64,000 nt of DNA. Source: Letharia columbiana. Lineage: Eukaryota > Ascomycota > Lecanoromycetes > Lecanorales > Parmeliaceae. The position numbers and the translations under genes were made by a program. Below are positions 51,401 to 62,107 of the stretch, one piece after another. The first letter of the stretch is position 1. Each line of letters opens with the position of its first letter. The stretch covers positions 822,001-886,000 of the forward strand of contig NW_023501044.1 in assembly GCF_014066305.1 (NCBI RefSeq). The letters run 5' to 3'. The notes beneath the pieces were generated by a model. That model ran no database searches and was not told where the DNA came from. It saw only the letters and a list, made by a program, of their open reading frames with translations.

Positions 51401-53665
51401 TAGGATCTTAATTTTAATTCTTAGAATTTTTTAAGTTACCCGAATAAAAACCTCGCCTTTATCTTTAATAATAATAAAATTAAATTCTTCTTATTAAATA
51501 TTTATTTTATTTAATTTTAGAATATTAATATCGATAATTATATTATAATATAAAATTCTCTTAAGACTATTACTTCTTTTTTAATTATTATATATATATT
51601 AATAAAGAAATATATATAATCCCGCGATAGTAATATACTAGCTTCTATTTTTTTATAGCGAAGTCTTCTTTTATTAAGTATAGAATAGACTTTATTCTAA
51701 TTAAAAAATTCTAAATAATATTAATTAGATATTAAAAATACTTTAAAGTTAAAGTTTATATAAAAATTATATATTTATTTATTTTTACTATAATAATTAT
51801 TTATAGTATTAAAAAACTTCTTAAATACTATATTATATTTCTTATTACTTTCTAATTCTATATTTATAATTAATATTAATATAAAATTTAAATTATTAAT
51901 ATTTTTAAAAGATATTTATAAATAATATTAAGGATTTAATATAATATTTAAAGATATTCTTATAGTTAATATAATAGTAAAGTTCTTTTTAATCGAACTT
52001 CGATTATTAATTAGAAGCTCTAAAAGAATTCTCTTTAATTTTCCTCTTTTATTAAAGTTTTTAGAGCTATATAAATCTCGAGATTATATATATTAAGATC
52101 TTCCTCTTCTTTCTTATTATAGTTTTTCTTATTACTATTTTTTTTATTAATATTTATTTCTTTTAAATTAATCTTTATAATCTTTTAACTATTTTTTTAA
52201 TAATAATTATTTTAATAAAGTAATCTTCGCTATAATATCTATAAAAATAAAAAAATAACCTTTTAAATTAATATTTATTTTCTTTAATTTTAAATATCTT
52301 TAATAATTACTTAAATTTAATATCTAACTTAATCTTAAATTTAAACTTTATAATTTAAATTAATTTTTTTATTATTAAATTTTTAAAGAATCGCTAAACT
52401 CTAATTAATATTAAAATTATTAATAAATTAAACTTTTAGCGAGATTTATTTATCTTATAAATACGCTTCGTCGCTATCTTATTATTATAAATTCGTCTAT
52501 TAAAATTCTTAATTATATCTCTCTTTTTATATATAAATATAATGAGAGTTAAATTTATATCTAGCCTTTATTAGAGATATCTAATAATTATATTTTTATT
52601 AATAATCTTAATATTATATAGATAGTTAATTTTTTTATTAAGTATTAATTTAATATAACGAAGAAATTATTAAAACGAAATTTTATCTTTTTTATCTTCT
52701 TTAGAGATTCGAAACGATTTAATCGATACTCTCGAAGAAATTTATCTTTCTATATTATTAAATTATAATTTATCTTTTAATAAACTCTTATAAAAAAATT
52801 ATTATACTATTTTAAGATTTTTTTTTAAATATATTAAAAGTACTTAAAGAATAAAAGCGTTATCTTTTAACTTCGCGATATATCGAAAACAATAAATAAA
52901 GAAGATCGCGAAGTATTTTTAAGAATTAAATATTATAACGTCTCTTAAACGAAGCTTCGAAGTTTTTTATTAATTCGAAGATTTCTAATAATTAGAATAC
53001 TTATATAATTAAAAATCGTTTTAAAGATTTTTATATTCTCGAGAGAGATAATTATTTCGGATAAATAAGTAATTATATTCTCGAGATAGACGATTATTTT
53101 AATTCTAATAATAATCTAAAATTAATTTTAAATAACAATTTTTTTCTAAAAATAAACTTAGATTTAAGATTAAAATTAAAATTTTAATAAAGCTCTATAT
53201 TTTATTAGATAACTCTTATTTATAAGTAAATTAACTTATTCTTAATTATAAGATAATTAAGCTTTTTTAATTATCGATAAAACTCTTAAATAGATTTTTA
53301 AGACTTTAAATTTCGACGAATTTCCGAGAGAAGATTTAAACGAATTCTTAGATTTTTTAATCTTATATTCTAGCGAGATAGAAAGATAATAATTTAAAAA
53401 GTTAACTAATATTAAGATAAAGAATTAATAATTAAAGAGTTTATTAAATTTATAGATCTTTCAAATATATATCTAATTAAATCTTCTTTGATTTCCTAAT
53501 TATATAAATCTAAACGCTTTATTTCTCGATTTTAACAACTTTTAATAGTTTCTATCTTTCGAGCGCGAAGTATTAAAGTGTATATTCTATTAAAAAAAAT
53601 ACTTATAGAAATAGCCTTAGATACCGCTATAAAAAGTCTTAGAATTAAAAATAATTATTTGATAT
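48454..53665 (-). pseudogene. Gypsy-C copy 2: RT and flanking domains (minus strand), both ends cut
   Basis: Direct repeat of 41899-47181, 5.2 kb long, in the same orientation. The RT lies at about 50240-50790, with the catalytic box in YINN form at about 50330-50350. A Cys/His-rich or integrase motif cannot be resolved. The left end is joined to the truncated LTR of copy 1; the right end is cut by the Copia-A LTR at 53666. Copy 2 differs from copy 1 by many transitions and by small indels such as the loss of about 40 bases around 50090 relative to 43540. Confidence 0.8.
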
Positions 53666-53816
53666 TGTTGGAATTCGGATCACGTGACTCTTGGCGTCTT
53701 GGGGATCACGTGATATAATTATATAATACGCCTTAGTGTATTTATATTTAGTCGCTCTTTTCTTTTATAGAATTCTCTAATTAATATAACTAAATATTCT
53801 ATCTTATATTTTAATA
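53666..53816 (+). repeat. 5' LTR of Copia-A copy V, least mutated U3
   Basis: A 151-bp LTR whose first 50 bases are almost unmutated: TGTTGGAATTCGGATCACG, then two CACGTG palindromes at 53681-53686 and 53707-53712, 26 bases apart, around CTTGGCGTCTTGGGG. A TATAATTATATAATACG stretch follows and may be the core promoter. It is the best guide to the ancestral LTR. The flank before it is gatat. Confidence 0.94.
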
Positions 53817-53832
53817 AATTATAAGCTTAAAC
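53817..53832 (+). promoter_or_regulatory. Primer-binding-site candidate of Copia-A
   Basis: AATTATAAGCTTAAAC directly follows the LTR. Undoing RIP on G gives a GGTTATGAGC-like core, similar to the anticodon-arm region of initiator tRNA-Met that Copia elements use as a half-tRNA primer. The same sequence follows the LTR at 11842 and, in reverse, precedes 23414. The match is inferred, since RIP removed key bases. Confidence 0.55.
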
Positions 53833-55452
53833 TTTACTCGATAATTATTTTAACTATTTTATAATTTATTTATTATTTATCGTAGCTATAACTACTTTTA
53901 GCGTATTTATTATATTAATATTTATTAAATAATAATAGTTATAATCGCGGAGAATTTCTTTTATTAATCTTTATAATATAGATATTTTTTACTTTAAAAT
54001 AATTATTCTAATTAGATAATATACGCTAAATATATTTTTAATAAAAAGAATAAAAGTCGCGAGTAAGGGGGATTATATCGAAATTATTAATATATTAATA
54101 TATTATATTAATAATTTAATATATAAACTCTTACATTATCTCTAATATAAGATAATTTTAAATAAATTAAAGTATATTATACTTAATTATATAATATTAA
54201 AGCTATTATATATCGTAATAGAGTATTATATATCTATATCTTTTCGTTATATAATTACTATAATCGCTAAAATATTACTAATTTTCTTCTATTAAATAAA
54301 ATACGCTAAAAATAAAAAATAATATATTTTTATTCTTATATTTTATTATATTAAAAATTAATAATAAGCGATTAAACTCTAATATCTTATTATATAATTT
54401 CTATAATAAAGATTAAAATCTAATTTAAAATAATAATATAACGCTAAAAGAGAAAATATCTTATATCTTATATATTAAATATATTAATATATAATTAGAA
54501 ATTATTTTTTAATATAGCGATTAAAGAGTAATTATTTTTTATATTTATAAAAATAAAGTATAATCTCGCGAAGAAGCTTTAATTAAATTTAATAAGCGAG
54601 TAAAATAAAATTATAAGTAATCTTATATTTAATCTTAATTAATTTTTTTAATAGAAGAGTTAATAAATAAATAATATTATATTATAAATATAATAGAAGA
54701 TAATTAAGATAATCGCGATAATAGTATAAAAGATAGAATTTAATTAAACTTCTTTTTAAGTATAAAGAGAGATAATATTTTATTAAATTATTATATATTT
54801 ATATTATATTTCTCTTTAGCACTTATAAATTAAAGTTTATCTCTTTAGAATATTATTAATTATATTATAGATTATAATATAAAATTCTTTTTTAAATAAC
54901 GCTTTAAATTATATTGAGCTAATCTTAAAGCTTAGCGAGATTTCTTTTATATATTTTAAATAATTATAAATATTTTAGATATAAATAATATCGATAGCGA
55001 GTATACTTTAATTTCTTATACTAATTTTATTATTATATTAAATTTATTTATTTTTAAATTATTATTAAAGTTAATCTTAAATAAAGAGCTTTTTAAATTT
55101 ATAATAAAGTTAATTTTATTAATATTATCTACTCTATCTATTTTATTAAACTCTACTACATTATAAATCTTATTTTTAAATTTAAATTTTTATTAAAGCT
55201 TTATTTTATTAAGTTTTAAAAATTAAATTAAATTTTTATAAATAGTATTATATCTAAATATATTAATATTAAACTTTTAGTTAATTTAAATTAATTTTAT
55301 TAAATTTCTATATTTAAAAACGCTTTTAATTATTATAAATAAAAGTAAAATATATAAGATTTCTTTATTTTATTAGATCTTTAATATTATATTAAAATTA
55401 ATATAATTTAATTAATTTTTTATTTAATAGTTATTATAAAAACTATAATTAT
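53833..55452 (+). pseudogene. Copia-A copy V: gag part left of the Copia-E insertion
   Basis: Collinear with copy II 11858 to about 13472, including the same GCGAAGAAGCTTTAATTA and GCGATAATA blocks. It ends at AAAAACTATAATTA, after which Copia-E LTR sequence starts. No open frame. Copy V resumes around 62160, with about 0.85 kb of gag missing. Confidence 0.85.
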
Positions 55453-55518
55453 ATATATTTATAATACTCTCTACAGTTAGATCTAATTAATTAAGTATTT
55501 TATCTATTACTTTTAATA
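55453..55518 (+). repeat. 5' LTR of Copia-E, truncated and RIP-mutated
   Basis: The 66 bases match the last 66-70 of the LTR at 61979-62107 (ATACTCTCTACAGTTAGATC against ATGCTCTCTGCAGTTAGATC), every change being G-to-A or C-to-T. The first ~60 bases of the LTR are missing. It ends TTTTAATA and is followed by GATTATAAACCTAAA, a primer-site candidate of the same half-tRNA type (55519-55533). Confidence 0.88.
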
Positions 55519-57770
55519 GATTATAAACCTAAATTATAAAATATTTATTTAATATATTACTTATAAGCTAGCTAGCTTATTAATTAAATATTAAGTACTT
55601 AAAAATAGAAGAAAGCTTTATTATAATATTATATCGCTTAGTAATATTATTATAATATTAAATATCTAATTAATTTACTTTAAGATAATTTAATAGTACT
55701 CTTTAAGCTTTATAAATCTCTAAATTATAAATTATACTTATTACATAATAGCGTATAACTCTTATAAAAACCTCGCTATTACTATTTTTAATTATTATAT
55801 TAAAAAATAGAGAAATTAAAATAAAGAGTTTAAATATTAAATTAATTAAAAATTTTATTAAATTAATTAATTAGCTAAGCGCTTTAAACGATATTAATTT
55901 TATCTATAAAACGCTAAATCTATAAATAGAAATAATATAATTATAAAAGGGGTAGTATATAAAGAAATATTTTTATTTTTTAATCTAAAATATAAGTTAT
56001 ATTAGTTAGATAGATTATAATAAAATATTATTATATTAATACTATTAATCGCTTAACTAATAAGTTATTAGAGTTAATAATTAAATATCTAATTAATAAA
56101 GAATATAATTATCGCGTATAAGATAAAGAATATAAAGAGTTTTTAGATTTTTTATTTAATATAGACTTTATATCTATTTAATTATCTTTAAATTTAATTA
56201 TATCTTAAAAAAATTCTTTATTTAATTATATTAGTTAAGATAATATTATATACTTTAAATATAATTATATATTAATATCTTCTTTTAATTAAGATAATAT
56301 TAAATACTTTAAATATAATTATTTATTAATATCTTTTATAATTTAAGATAAGTCTAAAAGCTATATAGATTATACGCGTTTATTATATCTTTAAATATCT
56401 TCTTAAAAATAATTTTATATATTATATAATAAAGTATACATAAATAAATATATCTTTAAGCGTAATTTCTCTTAATATAATTAGATATTAAATAAAGTCT
56501 TAATATTAATTTAGAAAGCGTTTAAAAAGTTAAGAATATAATTATATATCTATTTATCTCTCTAATAACTTTATAACTTTTAATAATTTAATTCGCGAGT
56601 TATCTCTCGAATTAATTAATAGTAAGAATCTCTTTAATATTATTATATAGTCTATTAAATTTAATCCTCTTATAAACTCTTAATTTCTTTATATTTTAAA
56701 TAATATATCAAAGTTAAAAGTTATATTAAAAGAAATTAATTTAAATATAAAGTCTAGCGAGTTATCTCTTTATATTACTAAGTTTAAAAAGTTTAAAGAT
56801 CTTTAAATATAATAGTAAGATATATATTAATATCTTATAATATAGCGTTTTATTAAATTTATTAAAATTAAATAAAAAGATTACTTTATTATTTTTATCT
56901 TAATTAAAAATATATTTAACGTTAAAGTTATAAGACTTATTAATATTATTAAAAATAAAGTTATTAAATAAAAGCTAAGATATAAATTAACTATTAATAT
57001 TATTTAGAGTTATCTTAATAATAATTTACTATTAAATCTAAAAAGCGAAATTAATATCTATCTTCTATAAAAGATTATTATTATTAATAATAAGTTTAAA
57101 GATTTTAATACTTTTAATAATTTCTATTATTGAATTACTTAAGCTAAATCTTAATTAATATAAAGATATATTAAATTTTATAATCTTCATCTTAAAGAGT
57201 ATTTATATTAATATTATTAATATATTATCTAAATTAAAATTAAAAATTAATTTTTTTATTTTTCTCTTTTATATCGAGTTAAGATAAGATCTATAATATC
57301 TATTTTATTTATTATATTTAAAATTATAAATTAATAAATAAGATAAATATAGAGTCTATCTTCTCGCTAAAGTATATTATTATTTAATTTATTTAGATAA
57401 TTATTAATTTATCTTCTAAGCGTATTAAATTTAACTATATCTTTATTACTTAACATTTTTATTATTTTATTTTAAATAATTTAAATTTTATTATTATTAT
57501 TAAGTTATAGAAGAAAGTTATATCTAATTTTAATAATTATATAATTTAAAAATAAGTTAAATATTATATTTATTATAAAAAATATTATTATATTAAAATA
57601 AAGTATAATTAATTTAATAAAAAGAGTTAAAATAAAGATATTAACGATAATAATAATAAAGATAATATTTAAAATAATAACTTTAAGTTTAATAATAAAA
57701 AGAATAAGAATAAAAATTATAAATCTAGTAGAAAGCGTTATCATAATTTTATCAATATTAAAAAAGAAAT
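55519..57770 (+). pseudogene. Copia-E gag with RIP-altered zinc knuckle
   Basis: Internal region next to the 5' LTR. At 57565-57606 the plus strand reads Tyr-x2-Tyr-x4-Tyr-x4-Tyr, exactly the CCHC spacing of a retroviral-type zinc knuckle in which TGT (Cys) and CAT (His) all became TAT. It is followed by a Lys/Asn-rich stretch, as in gag tails. The upstream part (55700-57450) reads as a Leu/Lys/Ile-rich capsid with many stops. A 79-codon minus-strand frame at 57505-57744 is the antisense of this gag tail and not a gene. Confidence 0.8.
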
Positions 57771-58200
57771 ATATATTATATATATCGCTAAATTCGATAG
57801 CTCTCTATATAATAAACTTTAAATTATATCTACTTATAGTACTTTACTTCTTATTAAAATATCTTTATTAAATATTATTTTCTTAATTTTAAAATTAATA
57901 ATATTTATCTAATTAAGGATATTAAGAATTTTCTTATCTTTATTAATATTAATAAAGTATATTTTAGTACTATTATCGATAATAAAAAAGAAGAAATTAA
58001 TTCTTATTAATATTCTTTATCTTTTCGAGCTATCTCTTAATCTAATTTCTTAAAAATAATTAATATATAATAGTTTATCTATAAAATTCGTTTTAAATAA
58101 TATTAAAATTAATTATTATAATATTATCGCTTAACTATAGAAAAATAATCTATATATCTTTTATATATAAAAGTTAAAATCTATATTAATATCGTTTAAA
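57771..58200 (+). pseudogene. Copia-E protease, RIP-degraded
   Basis: The conserved block just after the Copia protease core, 'NILYLFELSLNLIS' (usual NVLYVPELSLNLIS), is readable without a stop at 58009-58050. Upstream, 'ISTYSTLLLIK' at about 57825-57860 occupies the place of the D-S-G/T-A active site, but the Asp is not recognisable. The gag-protease order is that of Copia. Confidence 0.8.
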
Positions 58201-58399
58201 GTTAAATTAATATTTATATTAATACTTAAATAGTATAATATAAAGTTCGCTATACTTTAGATTACTTCGAAATATAAAAAGAAAACTAATTTAATAAATA
58301 AAGATATTTCTATTTTCGCTAAGTCTAATATCTCTAACTCTAATTTTAATTTTAACTTCGATAATACATCTTATAAAATTAATAAAGAAACTTTTAATC

Positions 58400-59300
58400 T
58401 TTAATATACTTATATAGATTATTTAAGATATTAAAATATTTAAAAGCTTGTTAAGTTATTTAAGAGTATAAATCTTATTAAAAAGATTATAAAAATAAAG
58501 TTTTACACTTTATATACTATTAAAAAGATAAAGAATATATTATATAAATCTTATATTCGCCTAAAGGAAAGATTAAATAATTTAATTTATATCGATATCT
58601 ATAGCTTTATTATCCCGCGCGGCTTCGATAAAGAAAAATACTTTATTATCTTTCTAGATAACTATAATAAACGCTTTAAAGATTAAAGATTATCAAATAA
58701 AAGAGCGATATCTTTATCGCTTTTAAGCGCTTTTAGCTTTATAATAAATATAGTAACTTTACTATTAGACGTCTACAAAGTAATTATAAGAGCGAGTATA
58801 AAAATTATAATTTCGATATCTATTATATTAATTATAATATTACTTAAAAGTTAATTTAATTAGAAAATCTTAAATAAAATAAGATTATTAAATAATTTAA
58901 TTAAACTCTCTTTATATTATTAATATTATTATAGAGAATATTAATATTAATTAAAAGTTTTAATTAAAGCTTATAATAATAATAAACTATCTTTATAATT
59001 ATAGCTCTATTATAAATTATAAATTTATTTTATATAAGATTTATATTAGATATAAATCTCATCTAATATATATTAAATATATTAAAATTAAGGGCTTCGC
59101 TATAATAAAAAAATTAGTTATTAAATAAAAGAAAGAATAATATCCACCTTAAAAAGATATTCTTATAAATTATAATAATAATTATATTTATCAAATACTA
59201 CTATTAGATAATAATATTATATACTTATTAAAAGTTATATAAAATAGAGAAAAGAATAAACTCTTACTCGATTTAATATCTTTTTAATTACTAAATAATT
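58400..59300 (+). pseudogene. Copia-E integrase, RIP-degraded
   Basis: Reads 'YIDIYSFIIPRGFDKEKYF' at about 58588-58645 (usual HSDV.GPLP.RGFDKSKYF), with 'FLDNYN' (DDYTR) following at 58651-58668. At 59020-59230 it gives 'SHL..IKIKGFAIIKK' (HLR.FGC.AY..I.K), 'KRKKE.YPP' and 'YQILLLDNNII', the usual GY....IY.ILLPD...I block. A His/Cys pair of the HHCC zinc finger is suggested at 58400-58520. The order protease-integrase-RT fixes the element as Copia. Stops make it non-functional. Confidence 0.87.
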
Positions 59301-59679
59301 CTAGCTATAAAGAGAAATATACCTAAATCTATAATATCTTTTTTAGCTAGAAATTTTTTTTCTATAAATATAATAAATATAAATAAACTTATTTAATTAT
59401 TTAGATTTATTTTAAGGCCTTTAAAGTTTATAATAACTTCTTTTAACTTCGATATAAATATTTCTATTATTACACCTTCGTCTACCTCTATAATATAAAA
59501 TAATATATCTTTATATTCTAATTATTCTTACTTAATCCTCACGAAATCTCTCTTTAAATTCTTTTATACTTTATATTATAATTATTTAAATTATAAATAT
59601 AAAGTTATATAAATTAAAGATCTATAAAGAGATTATAATAAATAATTTTTTTTATAAATAATAAAAAGGCGATATAATC

Positions 59680-60340
59680 GAAGAATTTATATCGCTAAAA
59701 GAGAATAATATTTAGACTCTTATTAATCTATTTTATAAGCGTATTATACTTTATAATAGATAAATTTATACTTTAAAATATAAATTTAATAATAAAGTTA
59801 CTCGCTATAAAGCTCGCTAAATAATATATAATTTCGAATAACGCGAAGATTTAAATTATAATAAAATCTTTATTTTAATAATTAAGTCTATATTCTATAA
59901 AACTATCTTTATCTTAATTACTATTAAAAGATTAAAATTTAAAATAAATAAATATTAAAATCGCTTTTCTCTATAAGAGACATTAAAGAGAAGATCTATA
60001 TAAAATAATCTATCGATTTTATCTTAAAAGAAGTATTCTTGATAAGTTTATAAGCTTAATAAGATACTCTATAGTTTAAAGTAATTCTTATATATATAAT
60101 ATAATATCTTTATTAACTATATATAAGAAATCGATTTTATTTTTATTAATATTATCGATTATAATATATTTATTAATCTTAATATTAATATTATTATTAC
60201 TCTTTATATAAATAATATTTTTATTATTAACTCTTCTTAATCTAATATTTAACAAATTAAGAATACACTTAATATTAAATTTAAAATAATTAATTTAAAT
60301 TTTTATAATTATTATTTAAATATAATTATAATTTATAATT
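59680..60340 (+). pseudogene. Copia-E reverse transcriptase, RIP-degraded
   Basis: The start 'RIYIAK' and a following Trp/Tyr-rich block fit the RT leader. 'YKLKRN'-like and 'YKAR' text follows at 59770-59830. 'DIKEKIYIK' at about 59980-60010 corresponds to the region after the first catalytic Asp, and 'TLYINNIFIINSS' at 60199-60237 is the YVDDI box with both Asp codons changed to Asn (60211-60216). RNase H follows downstream as in other Copia. Confidence 0.85.
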
Positions 60341-60749
60341 ATATTAATTAAATATTATATTTAAATTAATTAATCTATATTAAATAATTTTTTAGATATT
60401 ATAAAATATAAGAGTTTAAATTATAATTTACTCTTATAAAGATTAACACATAATCGCTTTTTATTAAGAATAATTATATAATATTTATTAAGTTACTAAA
60501 AACTTATTAATTAACTATTAAATCTCTTATATATACTATATTAGATATAAGATTAAATATTATATTTACTATATTAATAATCTTATAATATTCTTTAAAT
60601 TCTATTAAAGTCTATTACGCGACTATTAAGTATATTTTTTAATATCTTAAAATAACTATTTACTAATATCTTATTTATAAAGATTCACTTTAAGATTTAA
60701 TTAATTATATCGACTTCGATTAGATTAATAATTATAATATTTATAAATT

Positions 60750-61165
60750 AATTTTAAATTATATTTATAATCTAAAAAGTAAAATAATTAACTAATCTTT
60801 TAAGCGATAAGTTATTATTATATTATCTATCTATAAAATTAAATATATTAATTAAATTTAGATTATAAAGAAAGTTATTTAACTTTAAAAATTACTTAAT
60901 TAAATTTATCTTAATAAATTACTTTAAATAATTATTATCTTTAATAATAATTAAAGATATAATCGCTTTAATAAAAAATTTTTAGTATTATAATTATATT
61001 AAGTATATTAATATTTAATATTATTAAATATATAATTAAATTACTAATAATAATATAAATTTTAAATATATTTTTACTAATAAATAGATAGTTAATAGAC
61101 TTATTAAGGCCCTATATAGAAATAAATTTAAGCTCTTTTAAGAACTTATTAATCTAAAACCTCGT
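60750..61165 (+). pseudogene. Copia-E RNase H, RIP-degraded
   Basis: It reads 'SFKRQVIIILSIYKIKYIN' (SSKRQ..V.LSTCEAEYM), 'IKKVIQLQKLL' (AKEA.WLRKLL), and at 60975-61030 the His-Asn-Arg-Thr-Lys-His-Ile-Asp block in RIP form. 'FKYIFTNKQI' and 'IKALYRNKFKLF' follow, the normal end of the Copia polyprotein at about 61150. The least ambiguous of the Copia-E domains. Confidence 0.9.
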
Positions 61166-61194
61166 CTATAGAATAATTATTTCTTATATCTTAG

Positions 61195-61366
61195 CGATAT
61201 ACTTATTATTAAGAAAGAGTTAACTATAGCACCTTAAGGGGTAAATAAATTTATATTTTAGCGATACGCTTATTATTAAGAAAGAGTTAACTTTAATATC
61301 TTAAGGGGTAAATAAATTATTATTAAGAAAGAATTAACTTTAATATCTTAAAGAGGTAAATAAATT
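61195..61366 (+). repeat. Three tandem units after Copia-E RNase H
   Basis: ATTATTAAGAAAGAGTTAAC begins units near 61205, 61272 and 61319, each ending in AAGGGGTAAATAAAT or AAGAGGTAAATAAAT. Spacing is 67 then about 48 bases, so the last unit lacks the TATATTTTAGCGATACGC part. It sits where Copia-A has no array. Confidence 0.88.
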
Positions 61367-61978
61367 TCCGAAATTATTACTTTTGATATTATTGGAGCCT
61401 ACTTTTAATTAATTCTCTATATCTTCAAGTAATCTACTTAGGTCGCCCGCCGAGCCGCTATATTAAGCTTTAACACTCTATACGAACTTACTATTTTATA
61501 TCGAAATAGCTATTTCTTTAGCGCTACTACTACTACCGCTATTAAATTCTTTAAAGCTCTTTTAGAACTCTTACCTTATCTATCTTATTCGTATTTATAG
61601 GGCGTATATTACTATTATATCGCTAAAGGACTAGATACCCCAAAACGTAATATAGTCGTTTTTAGATTTCAACTTTTCATATTATCTACTCTATTGTGGA
61701 CGTTATAAACTTTCGGCCTTTAATCAATCGATCTTTAATGTACACTAAGTGGACTGGAAAATCAAAACTTTTTTAAAAAAAACAAAAAAAAAAAAAAAAT
61801 GGAATTTTTTGTATGGGGTGGATGGAATTTTCCCATGCATATGCCCTCTTCACCTTTGCCACCCGGCGTTCGGATATGGCTATTTGCTCGAATGGGGGGG
61901 TAGGGGGTAAGGGTATTTTTTCGTTTTTCTACTTATTTGATTCGAGCTGCATTTCGAGTATATGAAAGTATCGAAATA
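61367..61978 (+). other. Copia-E 3' non-coding region, mostly unmutated to the right
   Basis: From 61430 to 61570 and about 61640 to 61680 this matches the Copia-A 3' region (compare 26640-26700 and 26970-27010). From about 61650 on, CA and TG are frequent and composition becomes normal. It includes an A-run at about 61771-61799 and a G-rich tract at 61894-61913 (seven, five and three Gs). I see no gene. The G-rich tract is a candidate polypurine tract, although it stands about 65 bases before the LTR start that I chose. Confidence 0.7.
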
Positions 61979-62107
61979 TGTTATCTAACTAAATTGGAAG
62001 GTTAGTCGAGGCGAGGAAGGTTTACCGAGGCTTAGCGACATATATATTCGTGATGCTCTCTGCAGTTAGATCTAATCAACTAAGTGTTTCATCTACTACT
62101 TTCAACA
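61979..62107 (+). repeat. 3' LTR of Copia-E, free of RIP
   Basis: It starts TGTTATCTAACTAAATTGG and ends CTTTCAACA, 129 bp. The second half matches the 5' fragment at 55453-55518. It keeps TGCAGTTAG, TCAACTAAG and CTTTCAACA with no RIP at all, whereas the 5' copy is fully mutated. The start is chosen from the TG dinucleotide and typical TGTTA opening; since the 5' LTR is truncated it cannot be confirmed here. Confidence 0.75.

Noticed and set aside
57505..57744. Minus-strand ORF of 79 codons, Ile/Leu/Phe-rich
   Set aside because: It is the antisense of the Copia-E gag tail with its zinc knuckle. AT-only codons with few stops on that strand produce the hydrophobic composition; no start context or homology supports it.
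61979..62107. Solo LTR unrelated to Copia-E
   Set aside because: Its second half matches the LTR fragment directly before the Copia-E primer site, so it is best taken as the 3' LTR; a later replacement remains possible and is listed as a finding.
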